This document shows, piece after piece, positions 1 through 6,893 of a stretch of DNA of 8,776 nt. This DNA comes from Chthoniobacterales bacterium (GTDB taxonomy: Bacteria; Verrucomicrobiota; Verrucomicrobiia; Chthoniobacterales; UBA10450), in assembly GCA_025980625.1 (NCBI GenBank), contig JAICXG010000110.1, forward strand, positions 1 to 8,776, written 5' to 3'. The stretch's first letter is position 1, and every line of letters starts with the position of its first letter. The notes below the pieces were generated by a model that had not been told where the DNA came from, ran no database searches, and saw only the letters and a program-made list of their open reading frames with translations. Both the position numbers and the translations under genes were made by a program.

Positions 1-675
1 GCTTCCCATCAGCTCAAAAGCCCGATCACGGTCTTGCGCGCAGGGCTCGACTCGCTGCTCGCGCGGGACGGATTTCCGAGGGAAGTCTACGAAGAAATTT
101 CCGAGCTCATCCATCAGACTTACCGACTCACCGGGGTAGTGGAAGACTTACTTCTCCTCTCCCGGATGGACGCCGGTAAGTTGCGCTTACGAATGGAGAA
201 TGTGGATTTGACTCATCTCGTCGAGGAATGGATCGATGACCTCCAGGCCATGCCGGAAGGAGCCGACCTGCGAGTCGAATCAACTATCCCGGCTGATCTC
301 CAGATCGCGGGCGAAAAGAAGTTCACCGCGCTCGTCGTGGAAAACCTGCTCGATAACGCGCGCAAGTACAACCGCCCCGGCGGCACGATTCGGATCACGG
401 CGCGGGCGGCGAAAGGCCAGGTGGAATTTCGAGTGTCTAATACCGGCTGCGGCATTCCGCCGGAAGCCCAGCCTTATGTCTTCGAGCGATTCCATCGCGC
501 CGGCGCGAGCGAGGACATCGCGGGTCACGGGCTCGGTTTGAATCTCGCACGCGAGCTGGTGCGCCTGCACGGCGGCGAGCTGCGCCTCCTTCGCTCCGAT
601 GCCGAGTGGACGGAATTCAGCGCGCTCTTTCTCAAGGCAGCCCCGATCGGGCGAGCAGTAGCGGCCGCCAGATGA
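1..675 (+). CDS. Sensor histidine kinase, C-terminal catalytic part (5' end outside window)
   Basis: The frame is open from the first base, so the sensor and membrane part lies upstream; 224 residues are visible. They begin inside the dimerisation/phospho-acceptor (HisKA) helix with H-box SHQLKSPIT, whose His is visible residue 3. An ATP-binding HATPase_c domain follows: N-box ENLLDNARKYN (about 114-124), G1-box NTGCGIP (147-153), F-box VFERFHRA, and G2-box GHGLGLNLA (175-183). The protein should autophosphorylate on that His and pass the phosphate to a response regulator, probably encoded upstream. The first G1 residue is Asn rather than the usual Asp, a variant I associate with the heavy-metal-sensor (CusS-like) subgroup. 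The stop overlaps the start of the next gene by ATGA, implying translational coupling to the outer-membrane protein. Family assignment is secure; the signal sensed cannot be read here. Confidence 0.93.
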   Translation, partial: ASHQLKSPITVLRAGLDSLLARDGFPREVYEEISELIHQTYRLTGVVEDLLLLSRMDAGKLRLRMENVDLTHLVEEWIDDLQAMPEGADLRVESTIPADLQIAGEKKFTALVVENLLDNARKYNRPGGTIRITARAAKGQVEFRVSNTGCGIPPEAQPYVFERFHRAGASEDIAGHGLGLNLARELVRLHGGELRLLRSDAEWTEFSALFLKAAPIGRAVAAAR

Positions 676-1874
676 AGCACACCCTCTCTCTTTGGCTTCT
701 CTTGCTCACCGCTCCGGTCCTTGCAGCCGAGGATGTCTTCGACCTGGTGGACGACGCCCTAACGAAAAGCTTCTGGCACGATCAGCTCCGCACCCGGGTA
801 AGCGGATTACTCGACCTCGAGTACTATCATTTCCCGCAACCACCACCCGGGTTGATCCGCGCCGAGGGTCACAATCTCTTTGCGCCGCGTCTTAGTCTCT
901 TCCTTGATGCCCAGGCAGGCGCGAACGTTTACTTCTTCACCCAGGCGCGCTTCGACACCGGATTCGATCCCACGGATCTCGGCGGGCAGGCCCGGATGGA
1001 CGAATACGCGCTTCGCATTACGCCCTGGAGCGACGGCCATTTCAATCTCCAGGTCGGAAAATTCTCCACCGTCGTCGGTGGCTGGGTCGCGCGCCATCTC
1101 TCCTGGGAGAATCCCTTTGTCAATGCGCCGTTACCTTATGAGAATCCGACCTTGGTTTCCGATGTGGAGATACCCCTGACGGCGCGAAGTTTTCGCTTCG
1201 TTCCGGGCTTCGATAAGTATGAGTTCCTACCCATTATCTGGGGACCGGTTTATGCGATTGGCGCTTCTGTCGCGGGCCGGATCGGCATTTTTGAATACGC
1301 GGCCGAGGTCAAAAACGCGGGTGTTTCTTCGCGGCCGGAATCCTGGTATGACTACGACTTCAGCGACCCGGCTTTCGATTTTCGCGTGGGGGTCCGGCCT
1401 AACGAAGCCTGGAACATCGGCTTCTCCGGCGCGAGAGGCCCCTATCTGCGTTCCGACGCGCGGCCGTTGGCGCAGGAAAGCGACTTAGGGGAGTATCAGC
1501 AGTTTCTTCTCGGCCAGGACATCAGTTATGCGCGCGGTCACTTACAGCTCTGGGCGGAAGCGTTCGAATCGCGCTTTGAAATTCCGCGGCTCGGGAATGC
1601 AGATGTTTTCGCCTACTACATCGAGCTGAAATACAAGCTCACCCCGCAGCTCTTTGCAGCCCTGCGCTGGAACCAGGAGTTCTTCGATTCGGGGGCTGAC
1701 CCGACAGGCCAGGCGATTGCCGAGGCCCACGACGTTTCCCGGGTTGACCTGGCCCTGGGGTATCGTTTCACCGCGCATACTCAGCTCAAGCTGCAATACA
1801 GCATTGCCCGAGGCGATTTCGTCTCGGATCGCACCAAGGGCACCTTCGCGGCCCAGTTCACCCTGCGTTTCTGA
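672..1874 (+). CDS. Secreted outer-membrane beta-barrel (porin-like) protein
   Basis: A 400-residue protein with no family I can name precisely. I chose ATG at 672 because a classic signal peptide starts there (MKHT, a Leu-rich core, then PVLAA before EDVF, cleavage near residue 18-19) and because it overlaps the kinase stop as ATGA; the longer frame from 606 has no such leader. The mature part is rich in alternating polar/aromatic stretches with many Tyr, Trp, Phe and Arg, and it ends in QFTLRF, a C-terminal Phe typical of proteins inserted by the Bam machinery. This fits a porin or barrel of roughly 14-18 strands. A region near residues 110-175 (GKFSTVVGGW, then a Trp/Pro-rich stretch) could form loops. 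Coupling to a sensor kinase suggests the pair is co-expressed. Envelope barrel is likely; the substrate is unknown. Confidence 0.8.
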   Translation: MKHTLSLWLLLLTAPVLAAEDVFDLVDDALTKSFWHDQLRTRVSGLLDLEYYHFPQPPPGLIRAEGHNLFAPRLSLFLDAQAGANVYFFTQARFDTGFDPTDLGGQARMDEYALRITPWSDGHFNLQVGKFSTVVGGWVARHLSWENPFVNAPLPYENPTLVSDVEIPLTARSFRFVPGFDKYEFLPIIWGPVYAIGASVAGRIGIFEYAAEVKNAGVSSRPESWYDYDFSDPAFDFRVGVRPNEAWNIGFSGARGPYLRSDARPLAQESDLGEYQQFLLGQDISYARGHLQLWAEAFESRFEIPRLGNADVFAYYIELKYKLTPQLFAALRWNQEFFDSGADPTGQAIAEAHDVSRVDLALGYRFTAHTQLKLQYSIARGDFVSDRTKGTFAAQFTLRF

Positions 1875-1884
1875 GGGAAGAATT

Positions 1885-1910
1885 GAATGGTAACGTTTAC
1901 GTTACTATTC
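1885..1910. repeat. Imperfect inverted repeat (hairpin or operator candidate)
   Basis: The arms GAATGGTAACG and CGTTACTATTC flank the 4-base loop TTTA. Ten of eleven positions are Watson-Crick complementary and the eleventh is G.T. The innermost six pairs (GTAACG/CGTTAC) are perfect. There is no T-tract after the right arm, so it is not a standard intrinsic terminator. It lies 10 bp after the porin-like gene and contains the earlier possible ATG (1887) of the next frame, so it could hide that start in RNA, or be a protein-binding site upstream of the start at 1965. The core resembles the GTAA..TTAC form of some LacI-type operators, but that resemblance is weak. Confidence 0.5.
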
Positions 1911-1964
1911 CTGAGTCGCTTTTGCCGGAAGGCTGGCCACACTATCCCGCTCACGATCAAGCCC

Positions 1965-4451
1965 ATGGGATCAATCTCACGACATATCGCGCTAAGTCTG
2001 GGCGCGGCTTTGCTTTTCGTTCTTAGTCACTTCTCGTTAGGCAAGACCACCATCGTCCATGTCGGGCAGAACGGGGATACGTTTGTTCCCGCCACAGTCA
2101 CGATCGAGCCGGGTGACAAGATCGAATGGAATTGGGATTCCAGCTTTCATAGCACGACTTCCGGCATTCCGGGTCATCCCTCCGGCCTTTGGAACTCGGA
2201 TGTCCATCAGACGGGCTACAGTTTCACCTACGAGTTTTTTACCACCGGCACATTCCCGTACTACTGCAGCGTTCACGGCGGCTGCTGTAACATGATCGGC
2301 ACGGTCATTGTCGCTGCGGAATCCTCTCCGTCACCATCGCCAAGTCCCAGCGCGTCGCCCTCTCCAACGGCATCGCCCAGTCCAACCGCCAGCCCTTCGC
2401 CTTCGCCAAGTCCGAGCCCGTGGTCAACGCCGGTTCCTCCAATCGCGCCGGGTGTGATCGAAGTGAACCTTCAGCAAATCGCGAGTGGCCTGAGTGCGCC
2501 TAACTATCTGACGTCGGTAGGCGACGGGCGGCTCTTTGTTGATGAGCAAACCGGCTTCATTCGCGTGATCAAAAACGATCTCCTGCTCGCAACCCCGTTT
2601 CTCGATGCCTCAGCTCGCTTGATCGATTCCACGGGCGAGCGCGGCTTTCTTGGCTTCGCTTTTCACCCTGGCTACAACGATCCGAGCAGCCCCGGCTATC
2701 GAAAATTCTACACCTACACCAGCGAGCCTGTCTCGGCTCCGGCCGATTTCACCGTCCCGAAGAGCGGCCCGTTCGATCACCAGAGCGTGGTCGCGGAATG
2801 GCAGGTCTCACTCACTAACCCTGATGTCGCCGATCCGGCAACGCGCCGTGAAGTAATGCGAATTGATGAGCCGCAGAGCAATCACAATGGCGGAGGCATG
2901 GCTTTTCGCCCGGGTGAGCCCTATCTCTACATTTCGTTAGGGGACGGCGGCGGCGCGAATGACGTCGGTGACGGTCATAACCCCGCACTTGGAAACGGCC
3001 AGGATCTCACCACTGTCCTCGGTAAGATTCTGCGGATTGACCCGCTCGACCCCGCCCTCACGACCGGCAGCGCCGATCCGATCAGCGCCAGCGGCAAGTA
3101 TCGCGTTCCAGCCGGGAACCCTTTCATTACCAGCGGCACTGCGCGGCATGAGATCTATGCTTATGGGCTGCGCAATCCGTTTCGCTTCTCTTTCGACCAG
3201 TCGGCCAATCGACTCATCGCCGCCGATGTCGGCCAGGATAACATCGAGGAGATCGATTTCGTCGAGCCGGGCAAGAACTATGGTTGGAGTCGCAAAGAAG
3301 GCAGTTTTCTCTTTGATCCGACTGACGGCACGATCGCCGAGGATCCTTCGCCTGATCCTTCGTTAATCAATCCGGCGCTTGAATACACTCACAACGACGG
3401 CAGTGCAGTCATCGGCGGGTTTGTCTATCATGGCGCGAGTGTGCCGGCATTGGAGGGTATGTATGTCTTCGGCGACTACGCAAACGGCTCGAGCGGTCGT
3501 CTCTTCTACTCAGCCTTCGACGGACTCATCCACGAGTTACGGGTCGCCGACCCAGCCGGCGGCTTTACGAAATTCCTAAAAGGATTTGGCGAGGATGAAA
3601 ACGGCGAGGTCTATGTGCTTGGCGATAGCTCAGAGGACGGCGTCGTATATAAGCTCGCGCCGATTGCAGTTGCGCCCGGCATTCTTAACCTGTCGACGCG
3701 CTTAAAAGTCGAGACCGGCGACAGTGTTCTCATCGGCGGTTTTATTCTGACCGGCAGCGATTCGAAACAGGTTGTGCTCCGCGGCCTTGGACCTTCCCTT
3801 CTGAATAGCGGAATCCCGGCGAGTGAGACTCTGCCTGACCCGACGATCGAGTTACACGACAGCGCGGGCGTGCTGATTGCCTCTAACAATGACTGGGGGC
3901 AAAGCCCCGACGCCGCCACCATCAGCGCGTTGGCTCTCGCGCCCAAGGATCCTGCCGAATCGGCGCTCCTGGCTCAGTTAGCACCCGGAAGTTACACTAC
4001 TATCTTAAAGGATGCTGCCGCAAGCGCAGGCATAGGATTAGTCGAGCTATATGCGACTGGATCTTCCGCGCCCGCTAACCCGGTTAATATCTCGACTCGC
4101 GGCTTCGTCCAAACCGGCGACGACATCATGATCGGCGGTTTCATTCTCGGCGGGATGGAACCGCGGCAGATTGTTATTCGGGCAATCGGACCTTCACTCG
4201 CAGGCGCGGGTATCTCCAACCCATTACTCGATCCGGTGCTTGAGTTACATGACAGCAACGGGGTGCTTCTTGAAACAAACGATAACTGGAAAGAGAACGA
4301 AGCGGAAGTCGAGGCAACCGGTTTGGCGCCAAGTGATGACCGCGAGTCGGTCATTGTCACGACCTTGTCACCTTCCAGTTACACAGCGATTGTTCGCGGC
4401 GCCAACAGCACGACCGGGGTCGCGCTGGTGGAAGCTTACGATATTCCGTAG
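1965..4451 (+). CDS. Secreted cupredoxin / PQQ-dependent sugar dehydrogenase fusion with two C-terminal tandem modules
   Basis: An 828-residue multidomain exported protein. Residues 1-26 form a signal peptide (MGSISRH, then a hydrophobic core). Residues 27-118 are a plastocyanin-like cupredoxin with candidate type-1 copper ligands His62, Cys101, His104 and Met110. A Ser/Pro/Thr linker spans about 120-162. Residues 164-566 match the glucose/sorbosone dehydrogenase (GSDH, soluble aldose dehydrogenase) beta-propeller: ERGFLGFAFHPGY, NHNGGGMAF, ISLGDGG, GKILRIDP, YGLRNPFRFSFD, DVGQDNIEEIDF and GKNYGW. It should oxidise an aldose or alcohol with PQQ and calcium in the periplasm or at the surface. 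Residues 573-828 hold two tandem Verrucomicrobia-type modules. The family's usual YRG near residue 480 reads YHG here. Start choice: ATG 1965 begins a normal leader but lacks a Shine-Dalgarno; ATG 1887 has GAGG 10 bases upstream but adds 26 unleader-like residues and sits in a hairpin. The substrate is unknown. Confidence 0.9.
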   Translation: MGSISRHIALSLGAALLFVLSHFSLGKTTIVHVGQNGDTFVPATVTIEPGDKIEWNWDSSFHSTTSGIPGHPSGLWNSDVHQTGYSFTYEFFTTGTFPYYCSVHGGCCNMIGTVIVAAESSPSPSPSPSASPSPTASPSPTASPSPSPSPSPWSTPVPPIAPGVIEVNLQQIASGLSAPNYLTSVGDGRLFVDEQTGFIRVIKNDLLLATPFLDASARLIDSTGERGFLGFAFHPGYNDPSSPGYRKFYTYTSEPVSAPADFTVPKSGPFDHQSVVAEWQVSLTNPDVADPATRREVMRIDEPQSNHNGGGMAFRPGEPYLYISLGDGGGANDVGDGHNPALGNGQDLTTVLGKILRIDPLDPALTTGSADPISASGKYRVPAGNPFITSGTARHEIYAYGLRNPFRFSFDQSANRLIAADVGQDNIEEIDFVEPGKNYGWSRKEGSFLFDPTDGTIAEDPSPDPSLINPALEYTHNDGSAVIGGFVYHGASVPALEGMYVFGDYANGSSGRLFYSAFDGLIHELRVADPAGGFTKFLKGFGEDENGEVYVLGDSSEDGVVYKLAPIAVAPGILNLSTRLKVETGDSVLIGGFILTGSDSKQVVLRGLGPSLLNSGIPASETLPDPTIELHDSAGVLIASNNDWGQSPDAATISALALAPKDPAESALLAQLAPGSYTTILKDAAASAGIGLVELYATGSSAPANPVNISTRGFVQTGDDIMIGGFILGGMEPRQIVIRAIGPSLAGAGISNPLLDPVLELHDSNGVLLETNDNWKENEAEVEATGLAPSDDRESVIVTTLSPSSYTAIVRGANSTTGVALVEAYDIP
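2322..2450 (+). repeat. Low-complexity Ser/Pro/Thr linker-coding tract
   Basis: Degenerate repeats of Ser-Pro, Ser-Ala-Ser-Pro and Pro-Thr-Ala-Ser codons join the cupredoxin domain to the dehydrogenase domain. Synonymous codons vary (tcg, tcc, tct, agt, agc), so selection appears to act on the peptide rather than on a DNA repeat. Such Pro-rich tethers keep two folded domains apart yet mobile, consistent with a copper domain that can dock on a redox partner. The tract may differ in length between strains. Confidence 0.85.
3681..4448 (+). repeat. Two tandem ~125-residue C-terminal modules (protein-level repeat)
   Basis: Copy 1 is encoded at 3681-4070 and copy 2 at 4077-4448. Both follow the same order: N.STR, TGD followed by IGGFIL.G, then (V/I)R.(L/I)GPSL, GI, (L/P)DP, ELHDS.GVL, ND.W, APSD or APKD, a SYT.I segment, and a final G.(A/G)LVE.Y. 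The copies are clearly homologous in protein but diverged in DNA, so the duplication is not recent. I recognise this module from many secreted Verrucomicrobia proteins. By position it is probably a beta-sandwich for surface attachment, sorting or binding; that role is inference. Confidence 0.85.
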
Positions 4452-4514
4452 TCGGCTCGGCTTAGGCGGAAAAAGCATTATGGAGCGGGTTCCGAGACTG
4501 GCTATGGCGCACCC

Positions 4515-5642
4515 TCAGGGCACGTCGATCACAACTTTTCCTCGAGCGTGTCCCTGTTCCAAGTATCGGATCGCCTCTGAAACTTGACTCAACTTATAGC
4601 GGCGGTCGATGACTGGTGTCACTTTCCCGGCTTGCATGAGATCGGCCAGTTGGATCATGTCCTTTTGTGTCGGATCGGCCATCATCATCTCCATCTTCTG
4701 GCTCATAAACGGCGACAAGACCATTGCCTTGAGCGGACGAGCCAGCGGCCCTAACAAACCCTGGTCGGCTGTTCCTCCACCGCCGATCATGATGTATCTG
4801 CCGTTCGGAAACAAAGCGCGTCTCATGCTTAAGAGCGGCTGATTGCCGACATTGTCCAGAATCACTTCATAACGCTGCACACCTTTTGTGAAATCTTCTT
4901 TGGTATAATCAATCACGTGAGCCGCGCCGAGCGAGCGCACAAGAGCGATATTGCGAGTGCTGCATACCCCGGTCACCTCCGCCCCAAATGATTTCGCGAT
5001 CTGAACCGCGAATGTGCCTACGCCTCCCGATGCGCCGTTAATCAGGATTTTCTGCCCGGGATAGGCCTTTGCCTTGTCCCGAACCGCTTGCAACGCAGTC
5101 AGGCCGGCGATATCAACCGCGCCGGCCTGTTCAAATGTGATCTTCGGTGGCTTCAAGGCCACCCCTTTCTCGGAAACACAGACATACTCGGCGAAAGCGC
5201 CGGTCTTTCCGCCGAATACTTCGTCGCCTGGTTTGAACTGCGCCACATCCTTACCAACCGCTTCGACCGTTCCTGCGAAATCAACTCCGAGTCGCGGGTT
5301 CTTCGGTTTTCTCAGGCCAACACCCAAGCGCATGATGTAAGGCGTTCCGCGGAGAAAGTGCCAATCGTAAGGGTTGACCGCCGCCGCGTGAACTTTTACC
5401 AGAAGCTGGTTGTCGTTAGGCACCGGCTTCGCGATATCGATCATCCTGAGAACATCAGGCGAACCGTAATCGCAGTAGACAATTGCCTTCATCGTCGTGC
5501 CGCGCGCGGCCGTGAGATCCTTACAATCATTGGTCGATCGCCAATAGGCGATGAAAATCAGCAGGAACGCTACGACGAGGACAAGCAAGACTAATCGGAA
5601 GGTCCATTTGAGAATGTTTCTTAGAATACGGCTCAGTTTCAT
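4515..5642 (-). CDS. Membrane-anchored zinc-independent MDR oxidoreductase (NADPH:quinone reductase-like), copy A
   Basis: A 375-residue protein of the medium-chain dehydrogenase/reductase superfamily, closest to the quinone-reductase branch (MDR1 / RTN4IP1-like). Visible motifs are VNPYD (89-93), GVDFAG (119-124), PGDEVFG (138-144), the NADPH-binding Rossmann turn GASGGVG (203-209), DYTKEDFT and a C-terminal GHARGKVVIDV. The Cys/His pattern of zinc-dependent members is absent. Residues 1-50 are an extension not found in soluble relatives: a basic stretch, a membrane segment at about 17-33, then AYWRSTNDC (32-40). The internal Met51 would be the start in soluble homologues, but the anchor is conserved in the neighbouring paralog, so I keep the ATG at 5642. 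No Shine-Dalgarno precedes it; the mRNA there reads AACCTCCTTT. Its start overlaps the stop of a small upstream ORF by ATGA. The substrate is unknown. Confidence 0.9.
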   Translation of the reverse strand: MKLSRILRNILKWTFRLVLLVLVVAFLLIFIAYWRSTNDCKDLTAARGTTMKAIVYCDYGSPDVLRMIDIAKPVPNDNQLLVKVHAAAVNPYDWHFLRGTPYIMRLGVGLRKPKNPRLGVDFAGTVEAVGKDVAQFKPGDEVFGGKTGAFAEYVCVSEKGVALKPPKITFEQAGAVDIAGLTALQAVRDKAKAYPGQKILINGASGGVGTFAVQIAKSFGAEVTGVCSTRNIALVRSLGAAHVIDYTKEDFTKGVQRYEVILDNVGNQPLLSMRRALFPNGRYIMIGGGGTADQGLLGPLARPLKAMVLSPFMSQKMEMMMADPTQKDMIQLADLMQAGKVTPVIDRRYKLSQVSEAIRYLEQGHARGKVVIDVP

Positions 5643-5794
5643 AAAGGAGGTTGTTGGGTTGAACTACGTTTAGCGGAATTCTGGTTGGTAGCATAGAGGT
5701 AATTCTTTAGTGCGTTCATGCCAGTGCGTGTCACATAGTCATAACACTCCTCGCGTCTGGTAAAGTCTTTTTTCGTGTAGCCGCCGCTAATCAA
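5639..5794 (-). CDS. Possible small ORF or MDR-gene remnant between the two MDR paralogs
   Basis: This is a 51-codon ORF from TTG (first base 5794) to a TGA that overlaps the next gene's ATG as ATGA; a shorter version starts at ATG 5719 (26 residues). Its TTG overlaps the end of the upstream MDR gene by 8 bases (TTGATTAG). It thus fills the gap exactly and could couple translation of copy B to copy A, whose start lacks a Shine-Dalgarno. Near its N-terminus it reads YTKKDFT, then five residues, then YD. The two flanking MDR proteins read YTKEDFT, five residues, then Y followed by D or E. The spacing is identical and many codon differences are synonymous, which suggests a relic of a third MDR copy. 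Similarity fades after this point. Chance is not excluded, and I recognise no known small-protein family. Confidence 0.35.
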   Translation of the reverse strand: MISGGYTKKDFTRREECYDYVTRTGMNALKNYLYATNQNSAKRSSTQQPPL

Positions 5795-6893
5795 CCGTGA
5801 CGACGATTTTTCCGCGGGCGTGACCTTCTTCCATGTAGCGCACCGCCTCCGCCGTCTGATTCAACTTGTAAGTGCGATCGATGACCGGGGTCACTTTTCC
5901 CGACTGCATCAGTTCGCGTAGAACATTCAGATCACTTTTCGTCAGTCTTGCGATATAGAAAACGAATTTTCGCCTGCTGAAATTTGATAAGAAAGCATCC
6001 CAGAAGTTTCGGCCGATGCGGCCTAACGTTTCCGGGTGAACGCCGGCACCTCCAATTCCGGCGAGGACGCAAATGCCTTTCGGGGTCAAAATCCGCCGCC
6101 GTTCGGAGAAAGAATGGTTGCCGACCAAATCGTAGATCATGTCGTAACGCTGATCCGCCTTGGTGAAATCTTCCTTGGTGTAATCAATGACGCGGTCTGC
6201 GCCGATCGATCTTACAAGATCGACATTGCGCGTGCTGCAAACAGCGGTGACTTCGGCGCCGAATGCTTTCGCAATTTGGACAGCAAAAGTGCCAACGCCG
6301 CCGGAGGCGCCGTTGATCAGAACTTTTTGACCAGCCTGAATGCGGCCCTTGTCGCGCAAACCTTGCAACGCGGTGACTCCCGCGATTCCAACCGAACCTG
6401 CTTGTTCGAAGGTGATCTTACTCGGTTTCGCGACGATGGCGCGATCGGCCTTAACGCAAACGTAGTCGGCCAGCGCTCCGTTTTTGGCTCCGAAGACCTC
6501 GTCGCTCGGTTTGAAGTTCGTTACCCTCTTGCCAATCGCCTCAACAACACCGGCGAAATCGGTCCCGAATCGCGTGTTGCTGGGTTTGCGCATACCGCTC
6601 ATCGGACGCATTAGCCATCCGCCTCTGATTGTGTGTCCGTCCACGGGATTGAGTGAAGCGGCGCGGACGCGGACGAGCACTTCATTGTCAGCCGGGGCCG
6701 GCTTTTCGATCTTGGCAAGCTTGAGGTTATCTACCCCGTACTCACAACTAATGATCGCGCTGATCGGGTTATTTGGAGCCGCGGTGATCCGCTCACAGTC
6801 GTTCGTCGATCTCCAATAGGCGATGAAAATCCAGGTCGCGACCGCGGCCAGGATAAAAAGAAAACTCCATTTGATAAGTCGTTTGATCTTCAT
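5787..6893 (-). CDS. Membrane-anchored zinc-independent MDR oxidoreductase, copy B
   Basis: A 368-residue paralog of the next gene downstream, similar over the whole length; by eye roughly half the residues are identical. It has LNPVD and GTDFAG for the substrate domain, DEVFG, a Rossmann turn GASGGVG at about 195-201, CSTRN, DYTKEDFT and a C-terminal GHARGKIVV. The N-terminus is basic (MKIKRLIKW), then a membrane segment at about 9-26, then AYWRSTNDC (25-33), the motif shared exactly with copy A although the membrane residues before it differ. The glycine cluster IGGGG of copy A is AGIGGAG here, and the segment after it (about 280-310) is the most diverged part, so the substrate may differ. 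I chose ATG 6893; a TTG at 6911 would add six residues and overlap the stop of a doubtful small ORF. Neither has a clear Shine-Dalgarno. Confidence 0.9.
   Translation of the reverse strand: MKIKRLIKWSFLFILAAVATWIFIAYWRSTNDCERITAAPNNPISAIISCEYGVDNLKLAKIEKPAPADNEVLVRVRAASLNPVDGHTIRGGWLMRPMSGMRKPSNTRFGTDFAGVVEAIGKRVTNFKPSDEVFGAKNGALADYVCVKADRAIVAKPSKITFEQAGSVGIAGVTALQGLRDKGRIQAGQKVLINGASGGVGTFAVQIAKAFGAEVTAVCSTRNVDLVRSIGADRVIDYTKEDFTKADQRYDMIYDLVGNHSFSERRRILTPKGICVLAGIGGAGVHPETLGRIGRNFWDAFLSNFSRRKFVFYIARLTKSDLNVLRELMQSGKVTPVIDRTYKLNQTAEAVRYMEEGHARGKIVVTVD

Noticed and set aside
439..459. Kinase G1-box Asn for Asp as a sign of an inactive kinase
   Set aside because: The N-, F- and G2-boxes and the phospho-acceptor His are intact, and Asn at this place occurs in active heavy-metal-sensor-type kinases, so it is probably a subgroup feature.
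606..671. Upstream extension of the barrel gene from 606
   Set aside because: It would add 22 residues before an excellent signal peptide and overlap the kinase by 70 bases; the ATGA start at 672 is far better.
4452..4514. Bidirectional terminator between the convergent blocks
   Set aside because: Only short pairings such as GCTT/AAGC or CTCGG/CCGAG over long loops are visible, without a stem followed by a T-tract in either direction.
5088..5594. Long + strand ORF (168 codons) opposite MDR copy A
   Set aside because: It lies wholly antisense to a well-supported MDR gene, and a similar antisense ORF (6036-6614) lies opposite copy B. Both follow from the codon structure of the paralogs; no leader, ribosome site or known domain is visible.
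5645..5675. + strand gene start after the perfect AAAGGAGG at 5643-5650
   Set aside because: The TTG codons that follow open frames ending within a few codons, so the Shine-Dalgarno-like string leads to no gene on that strand.
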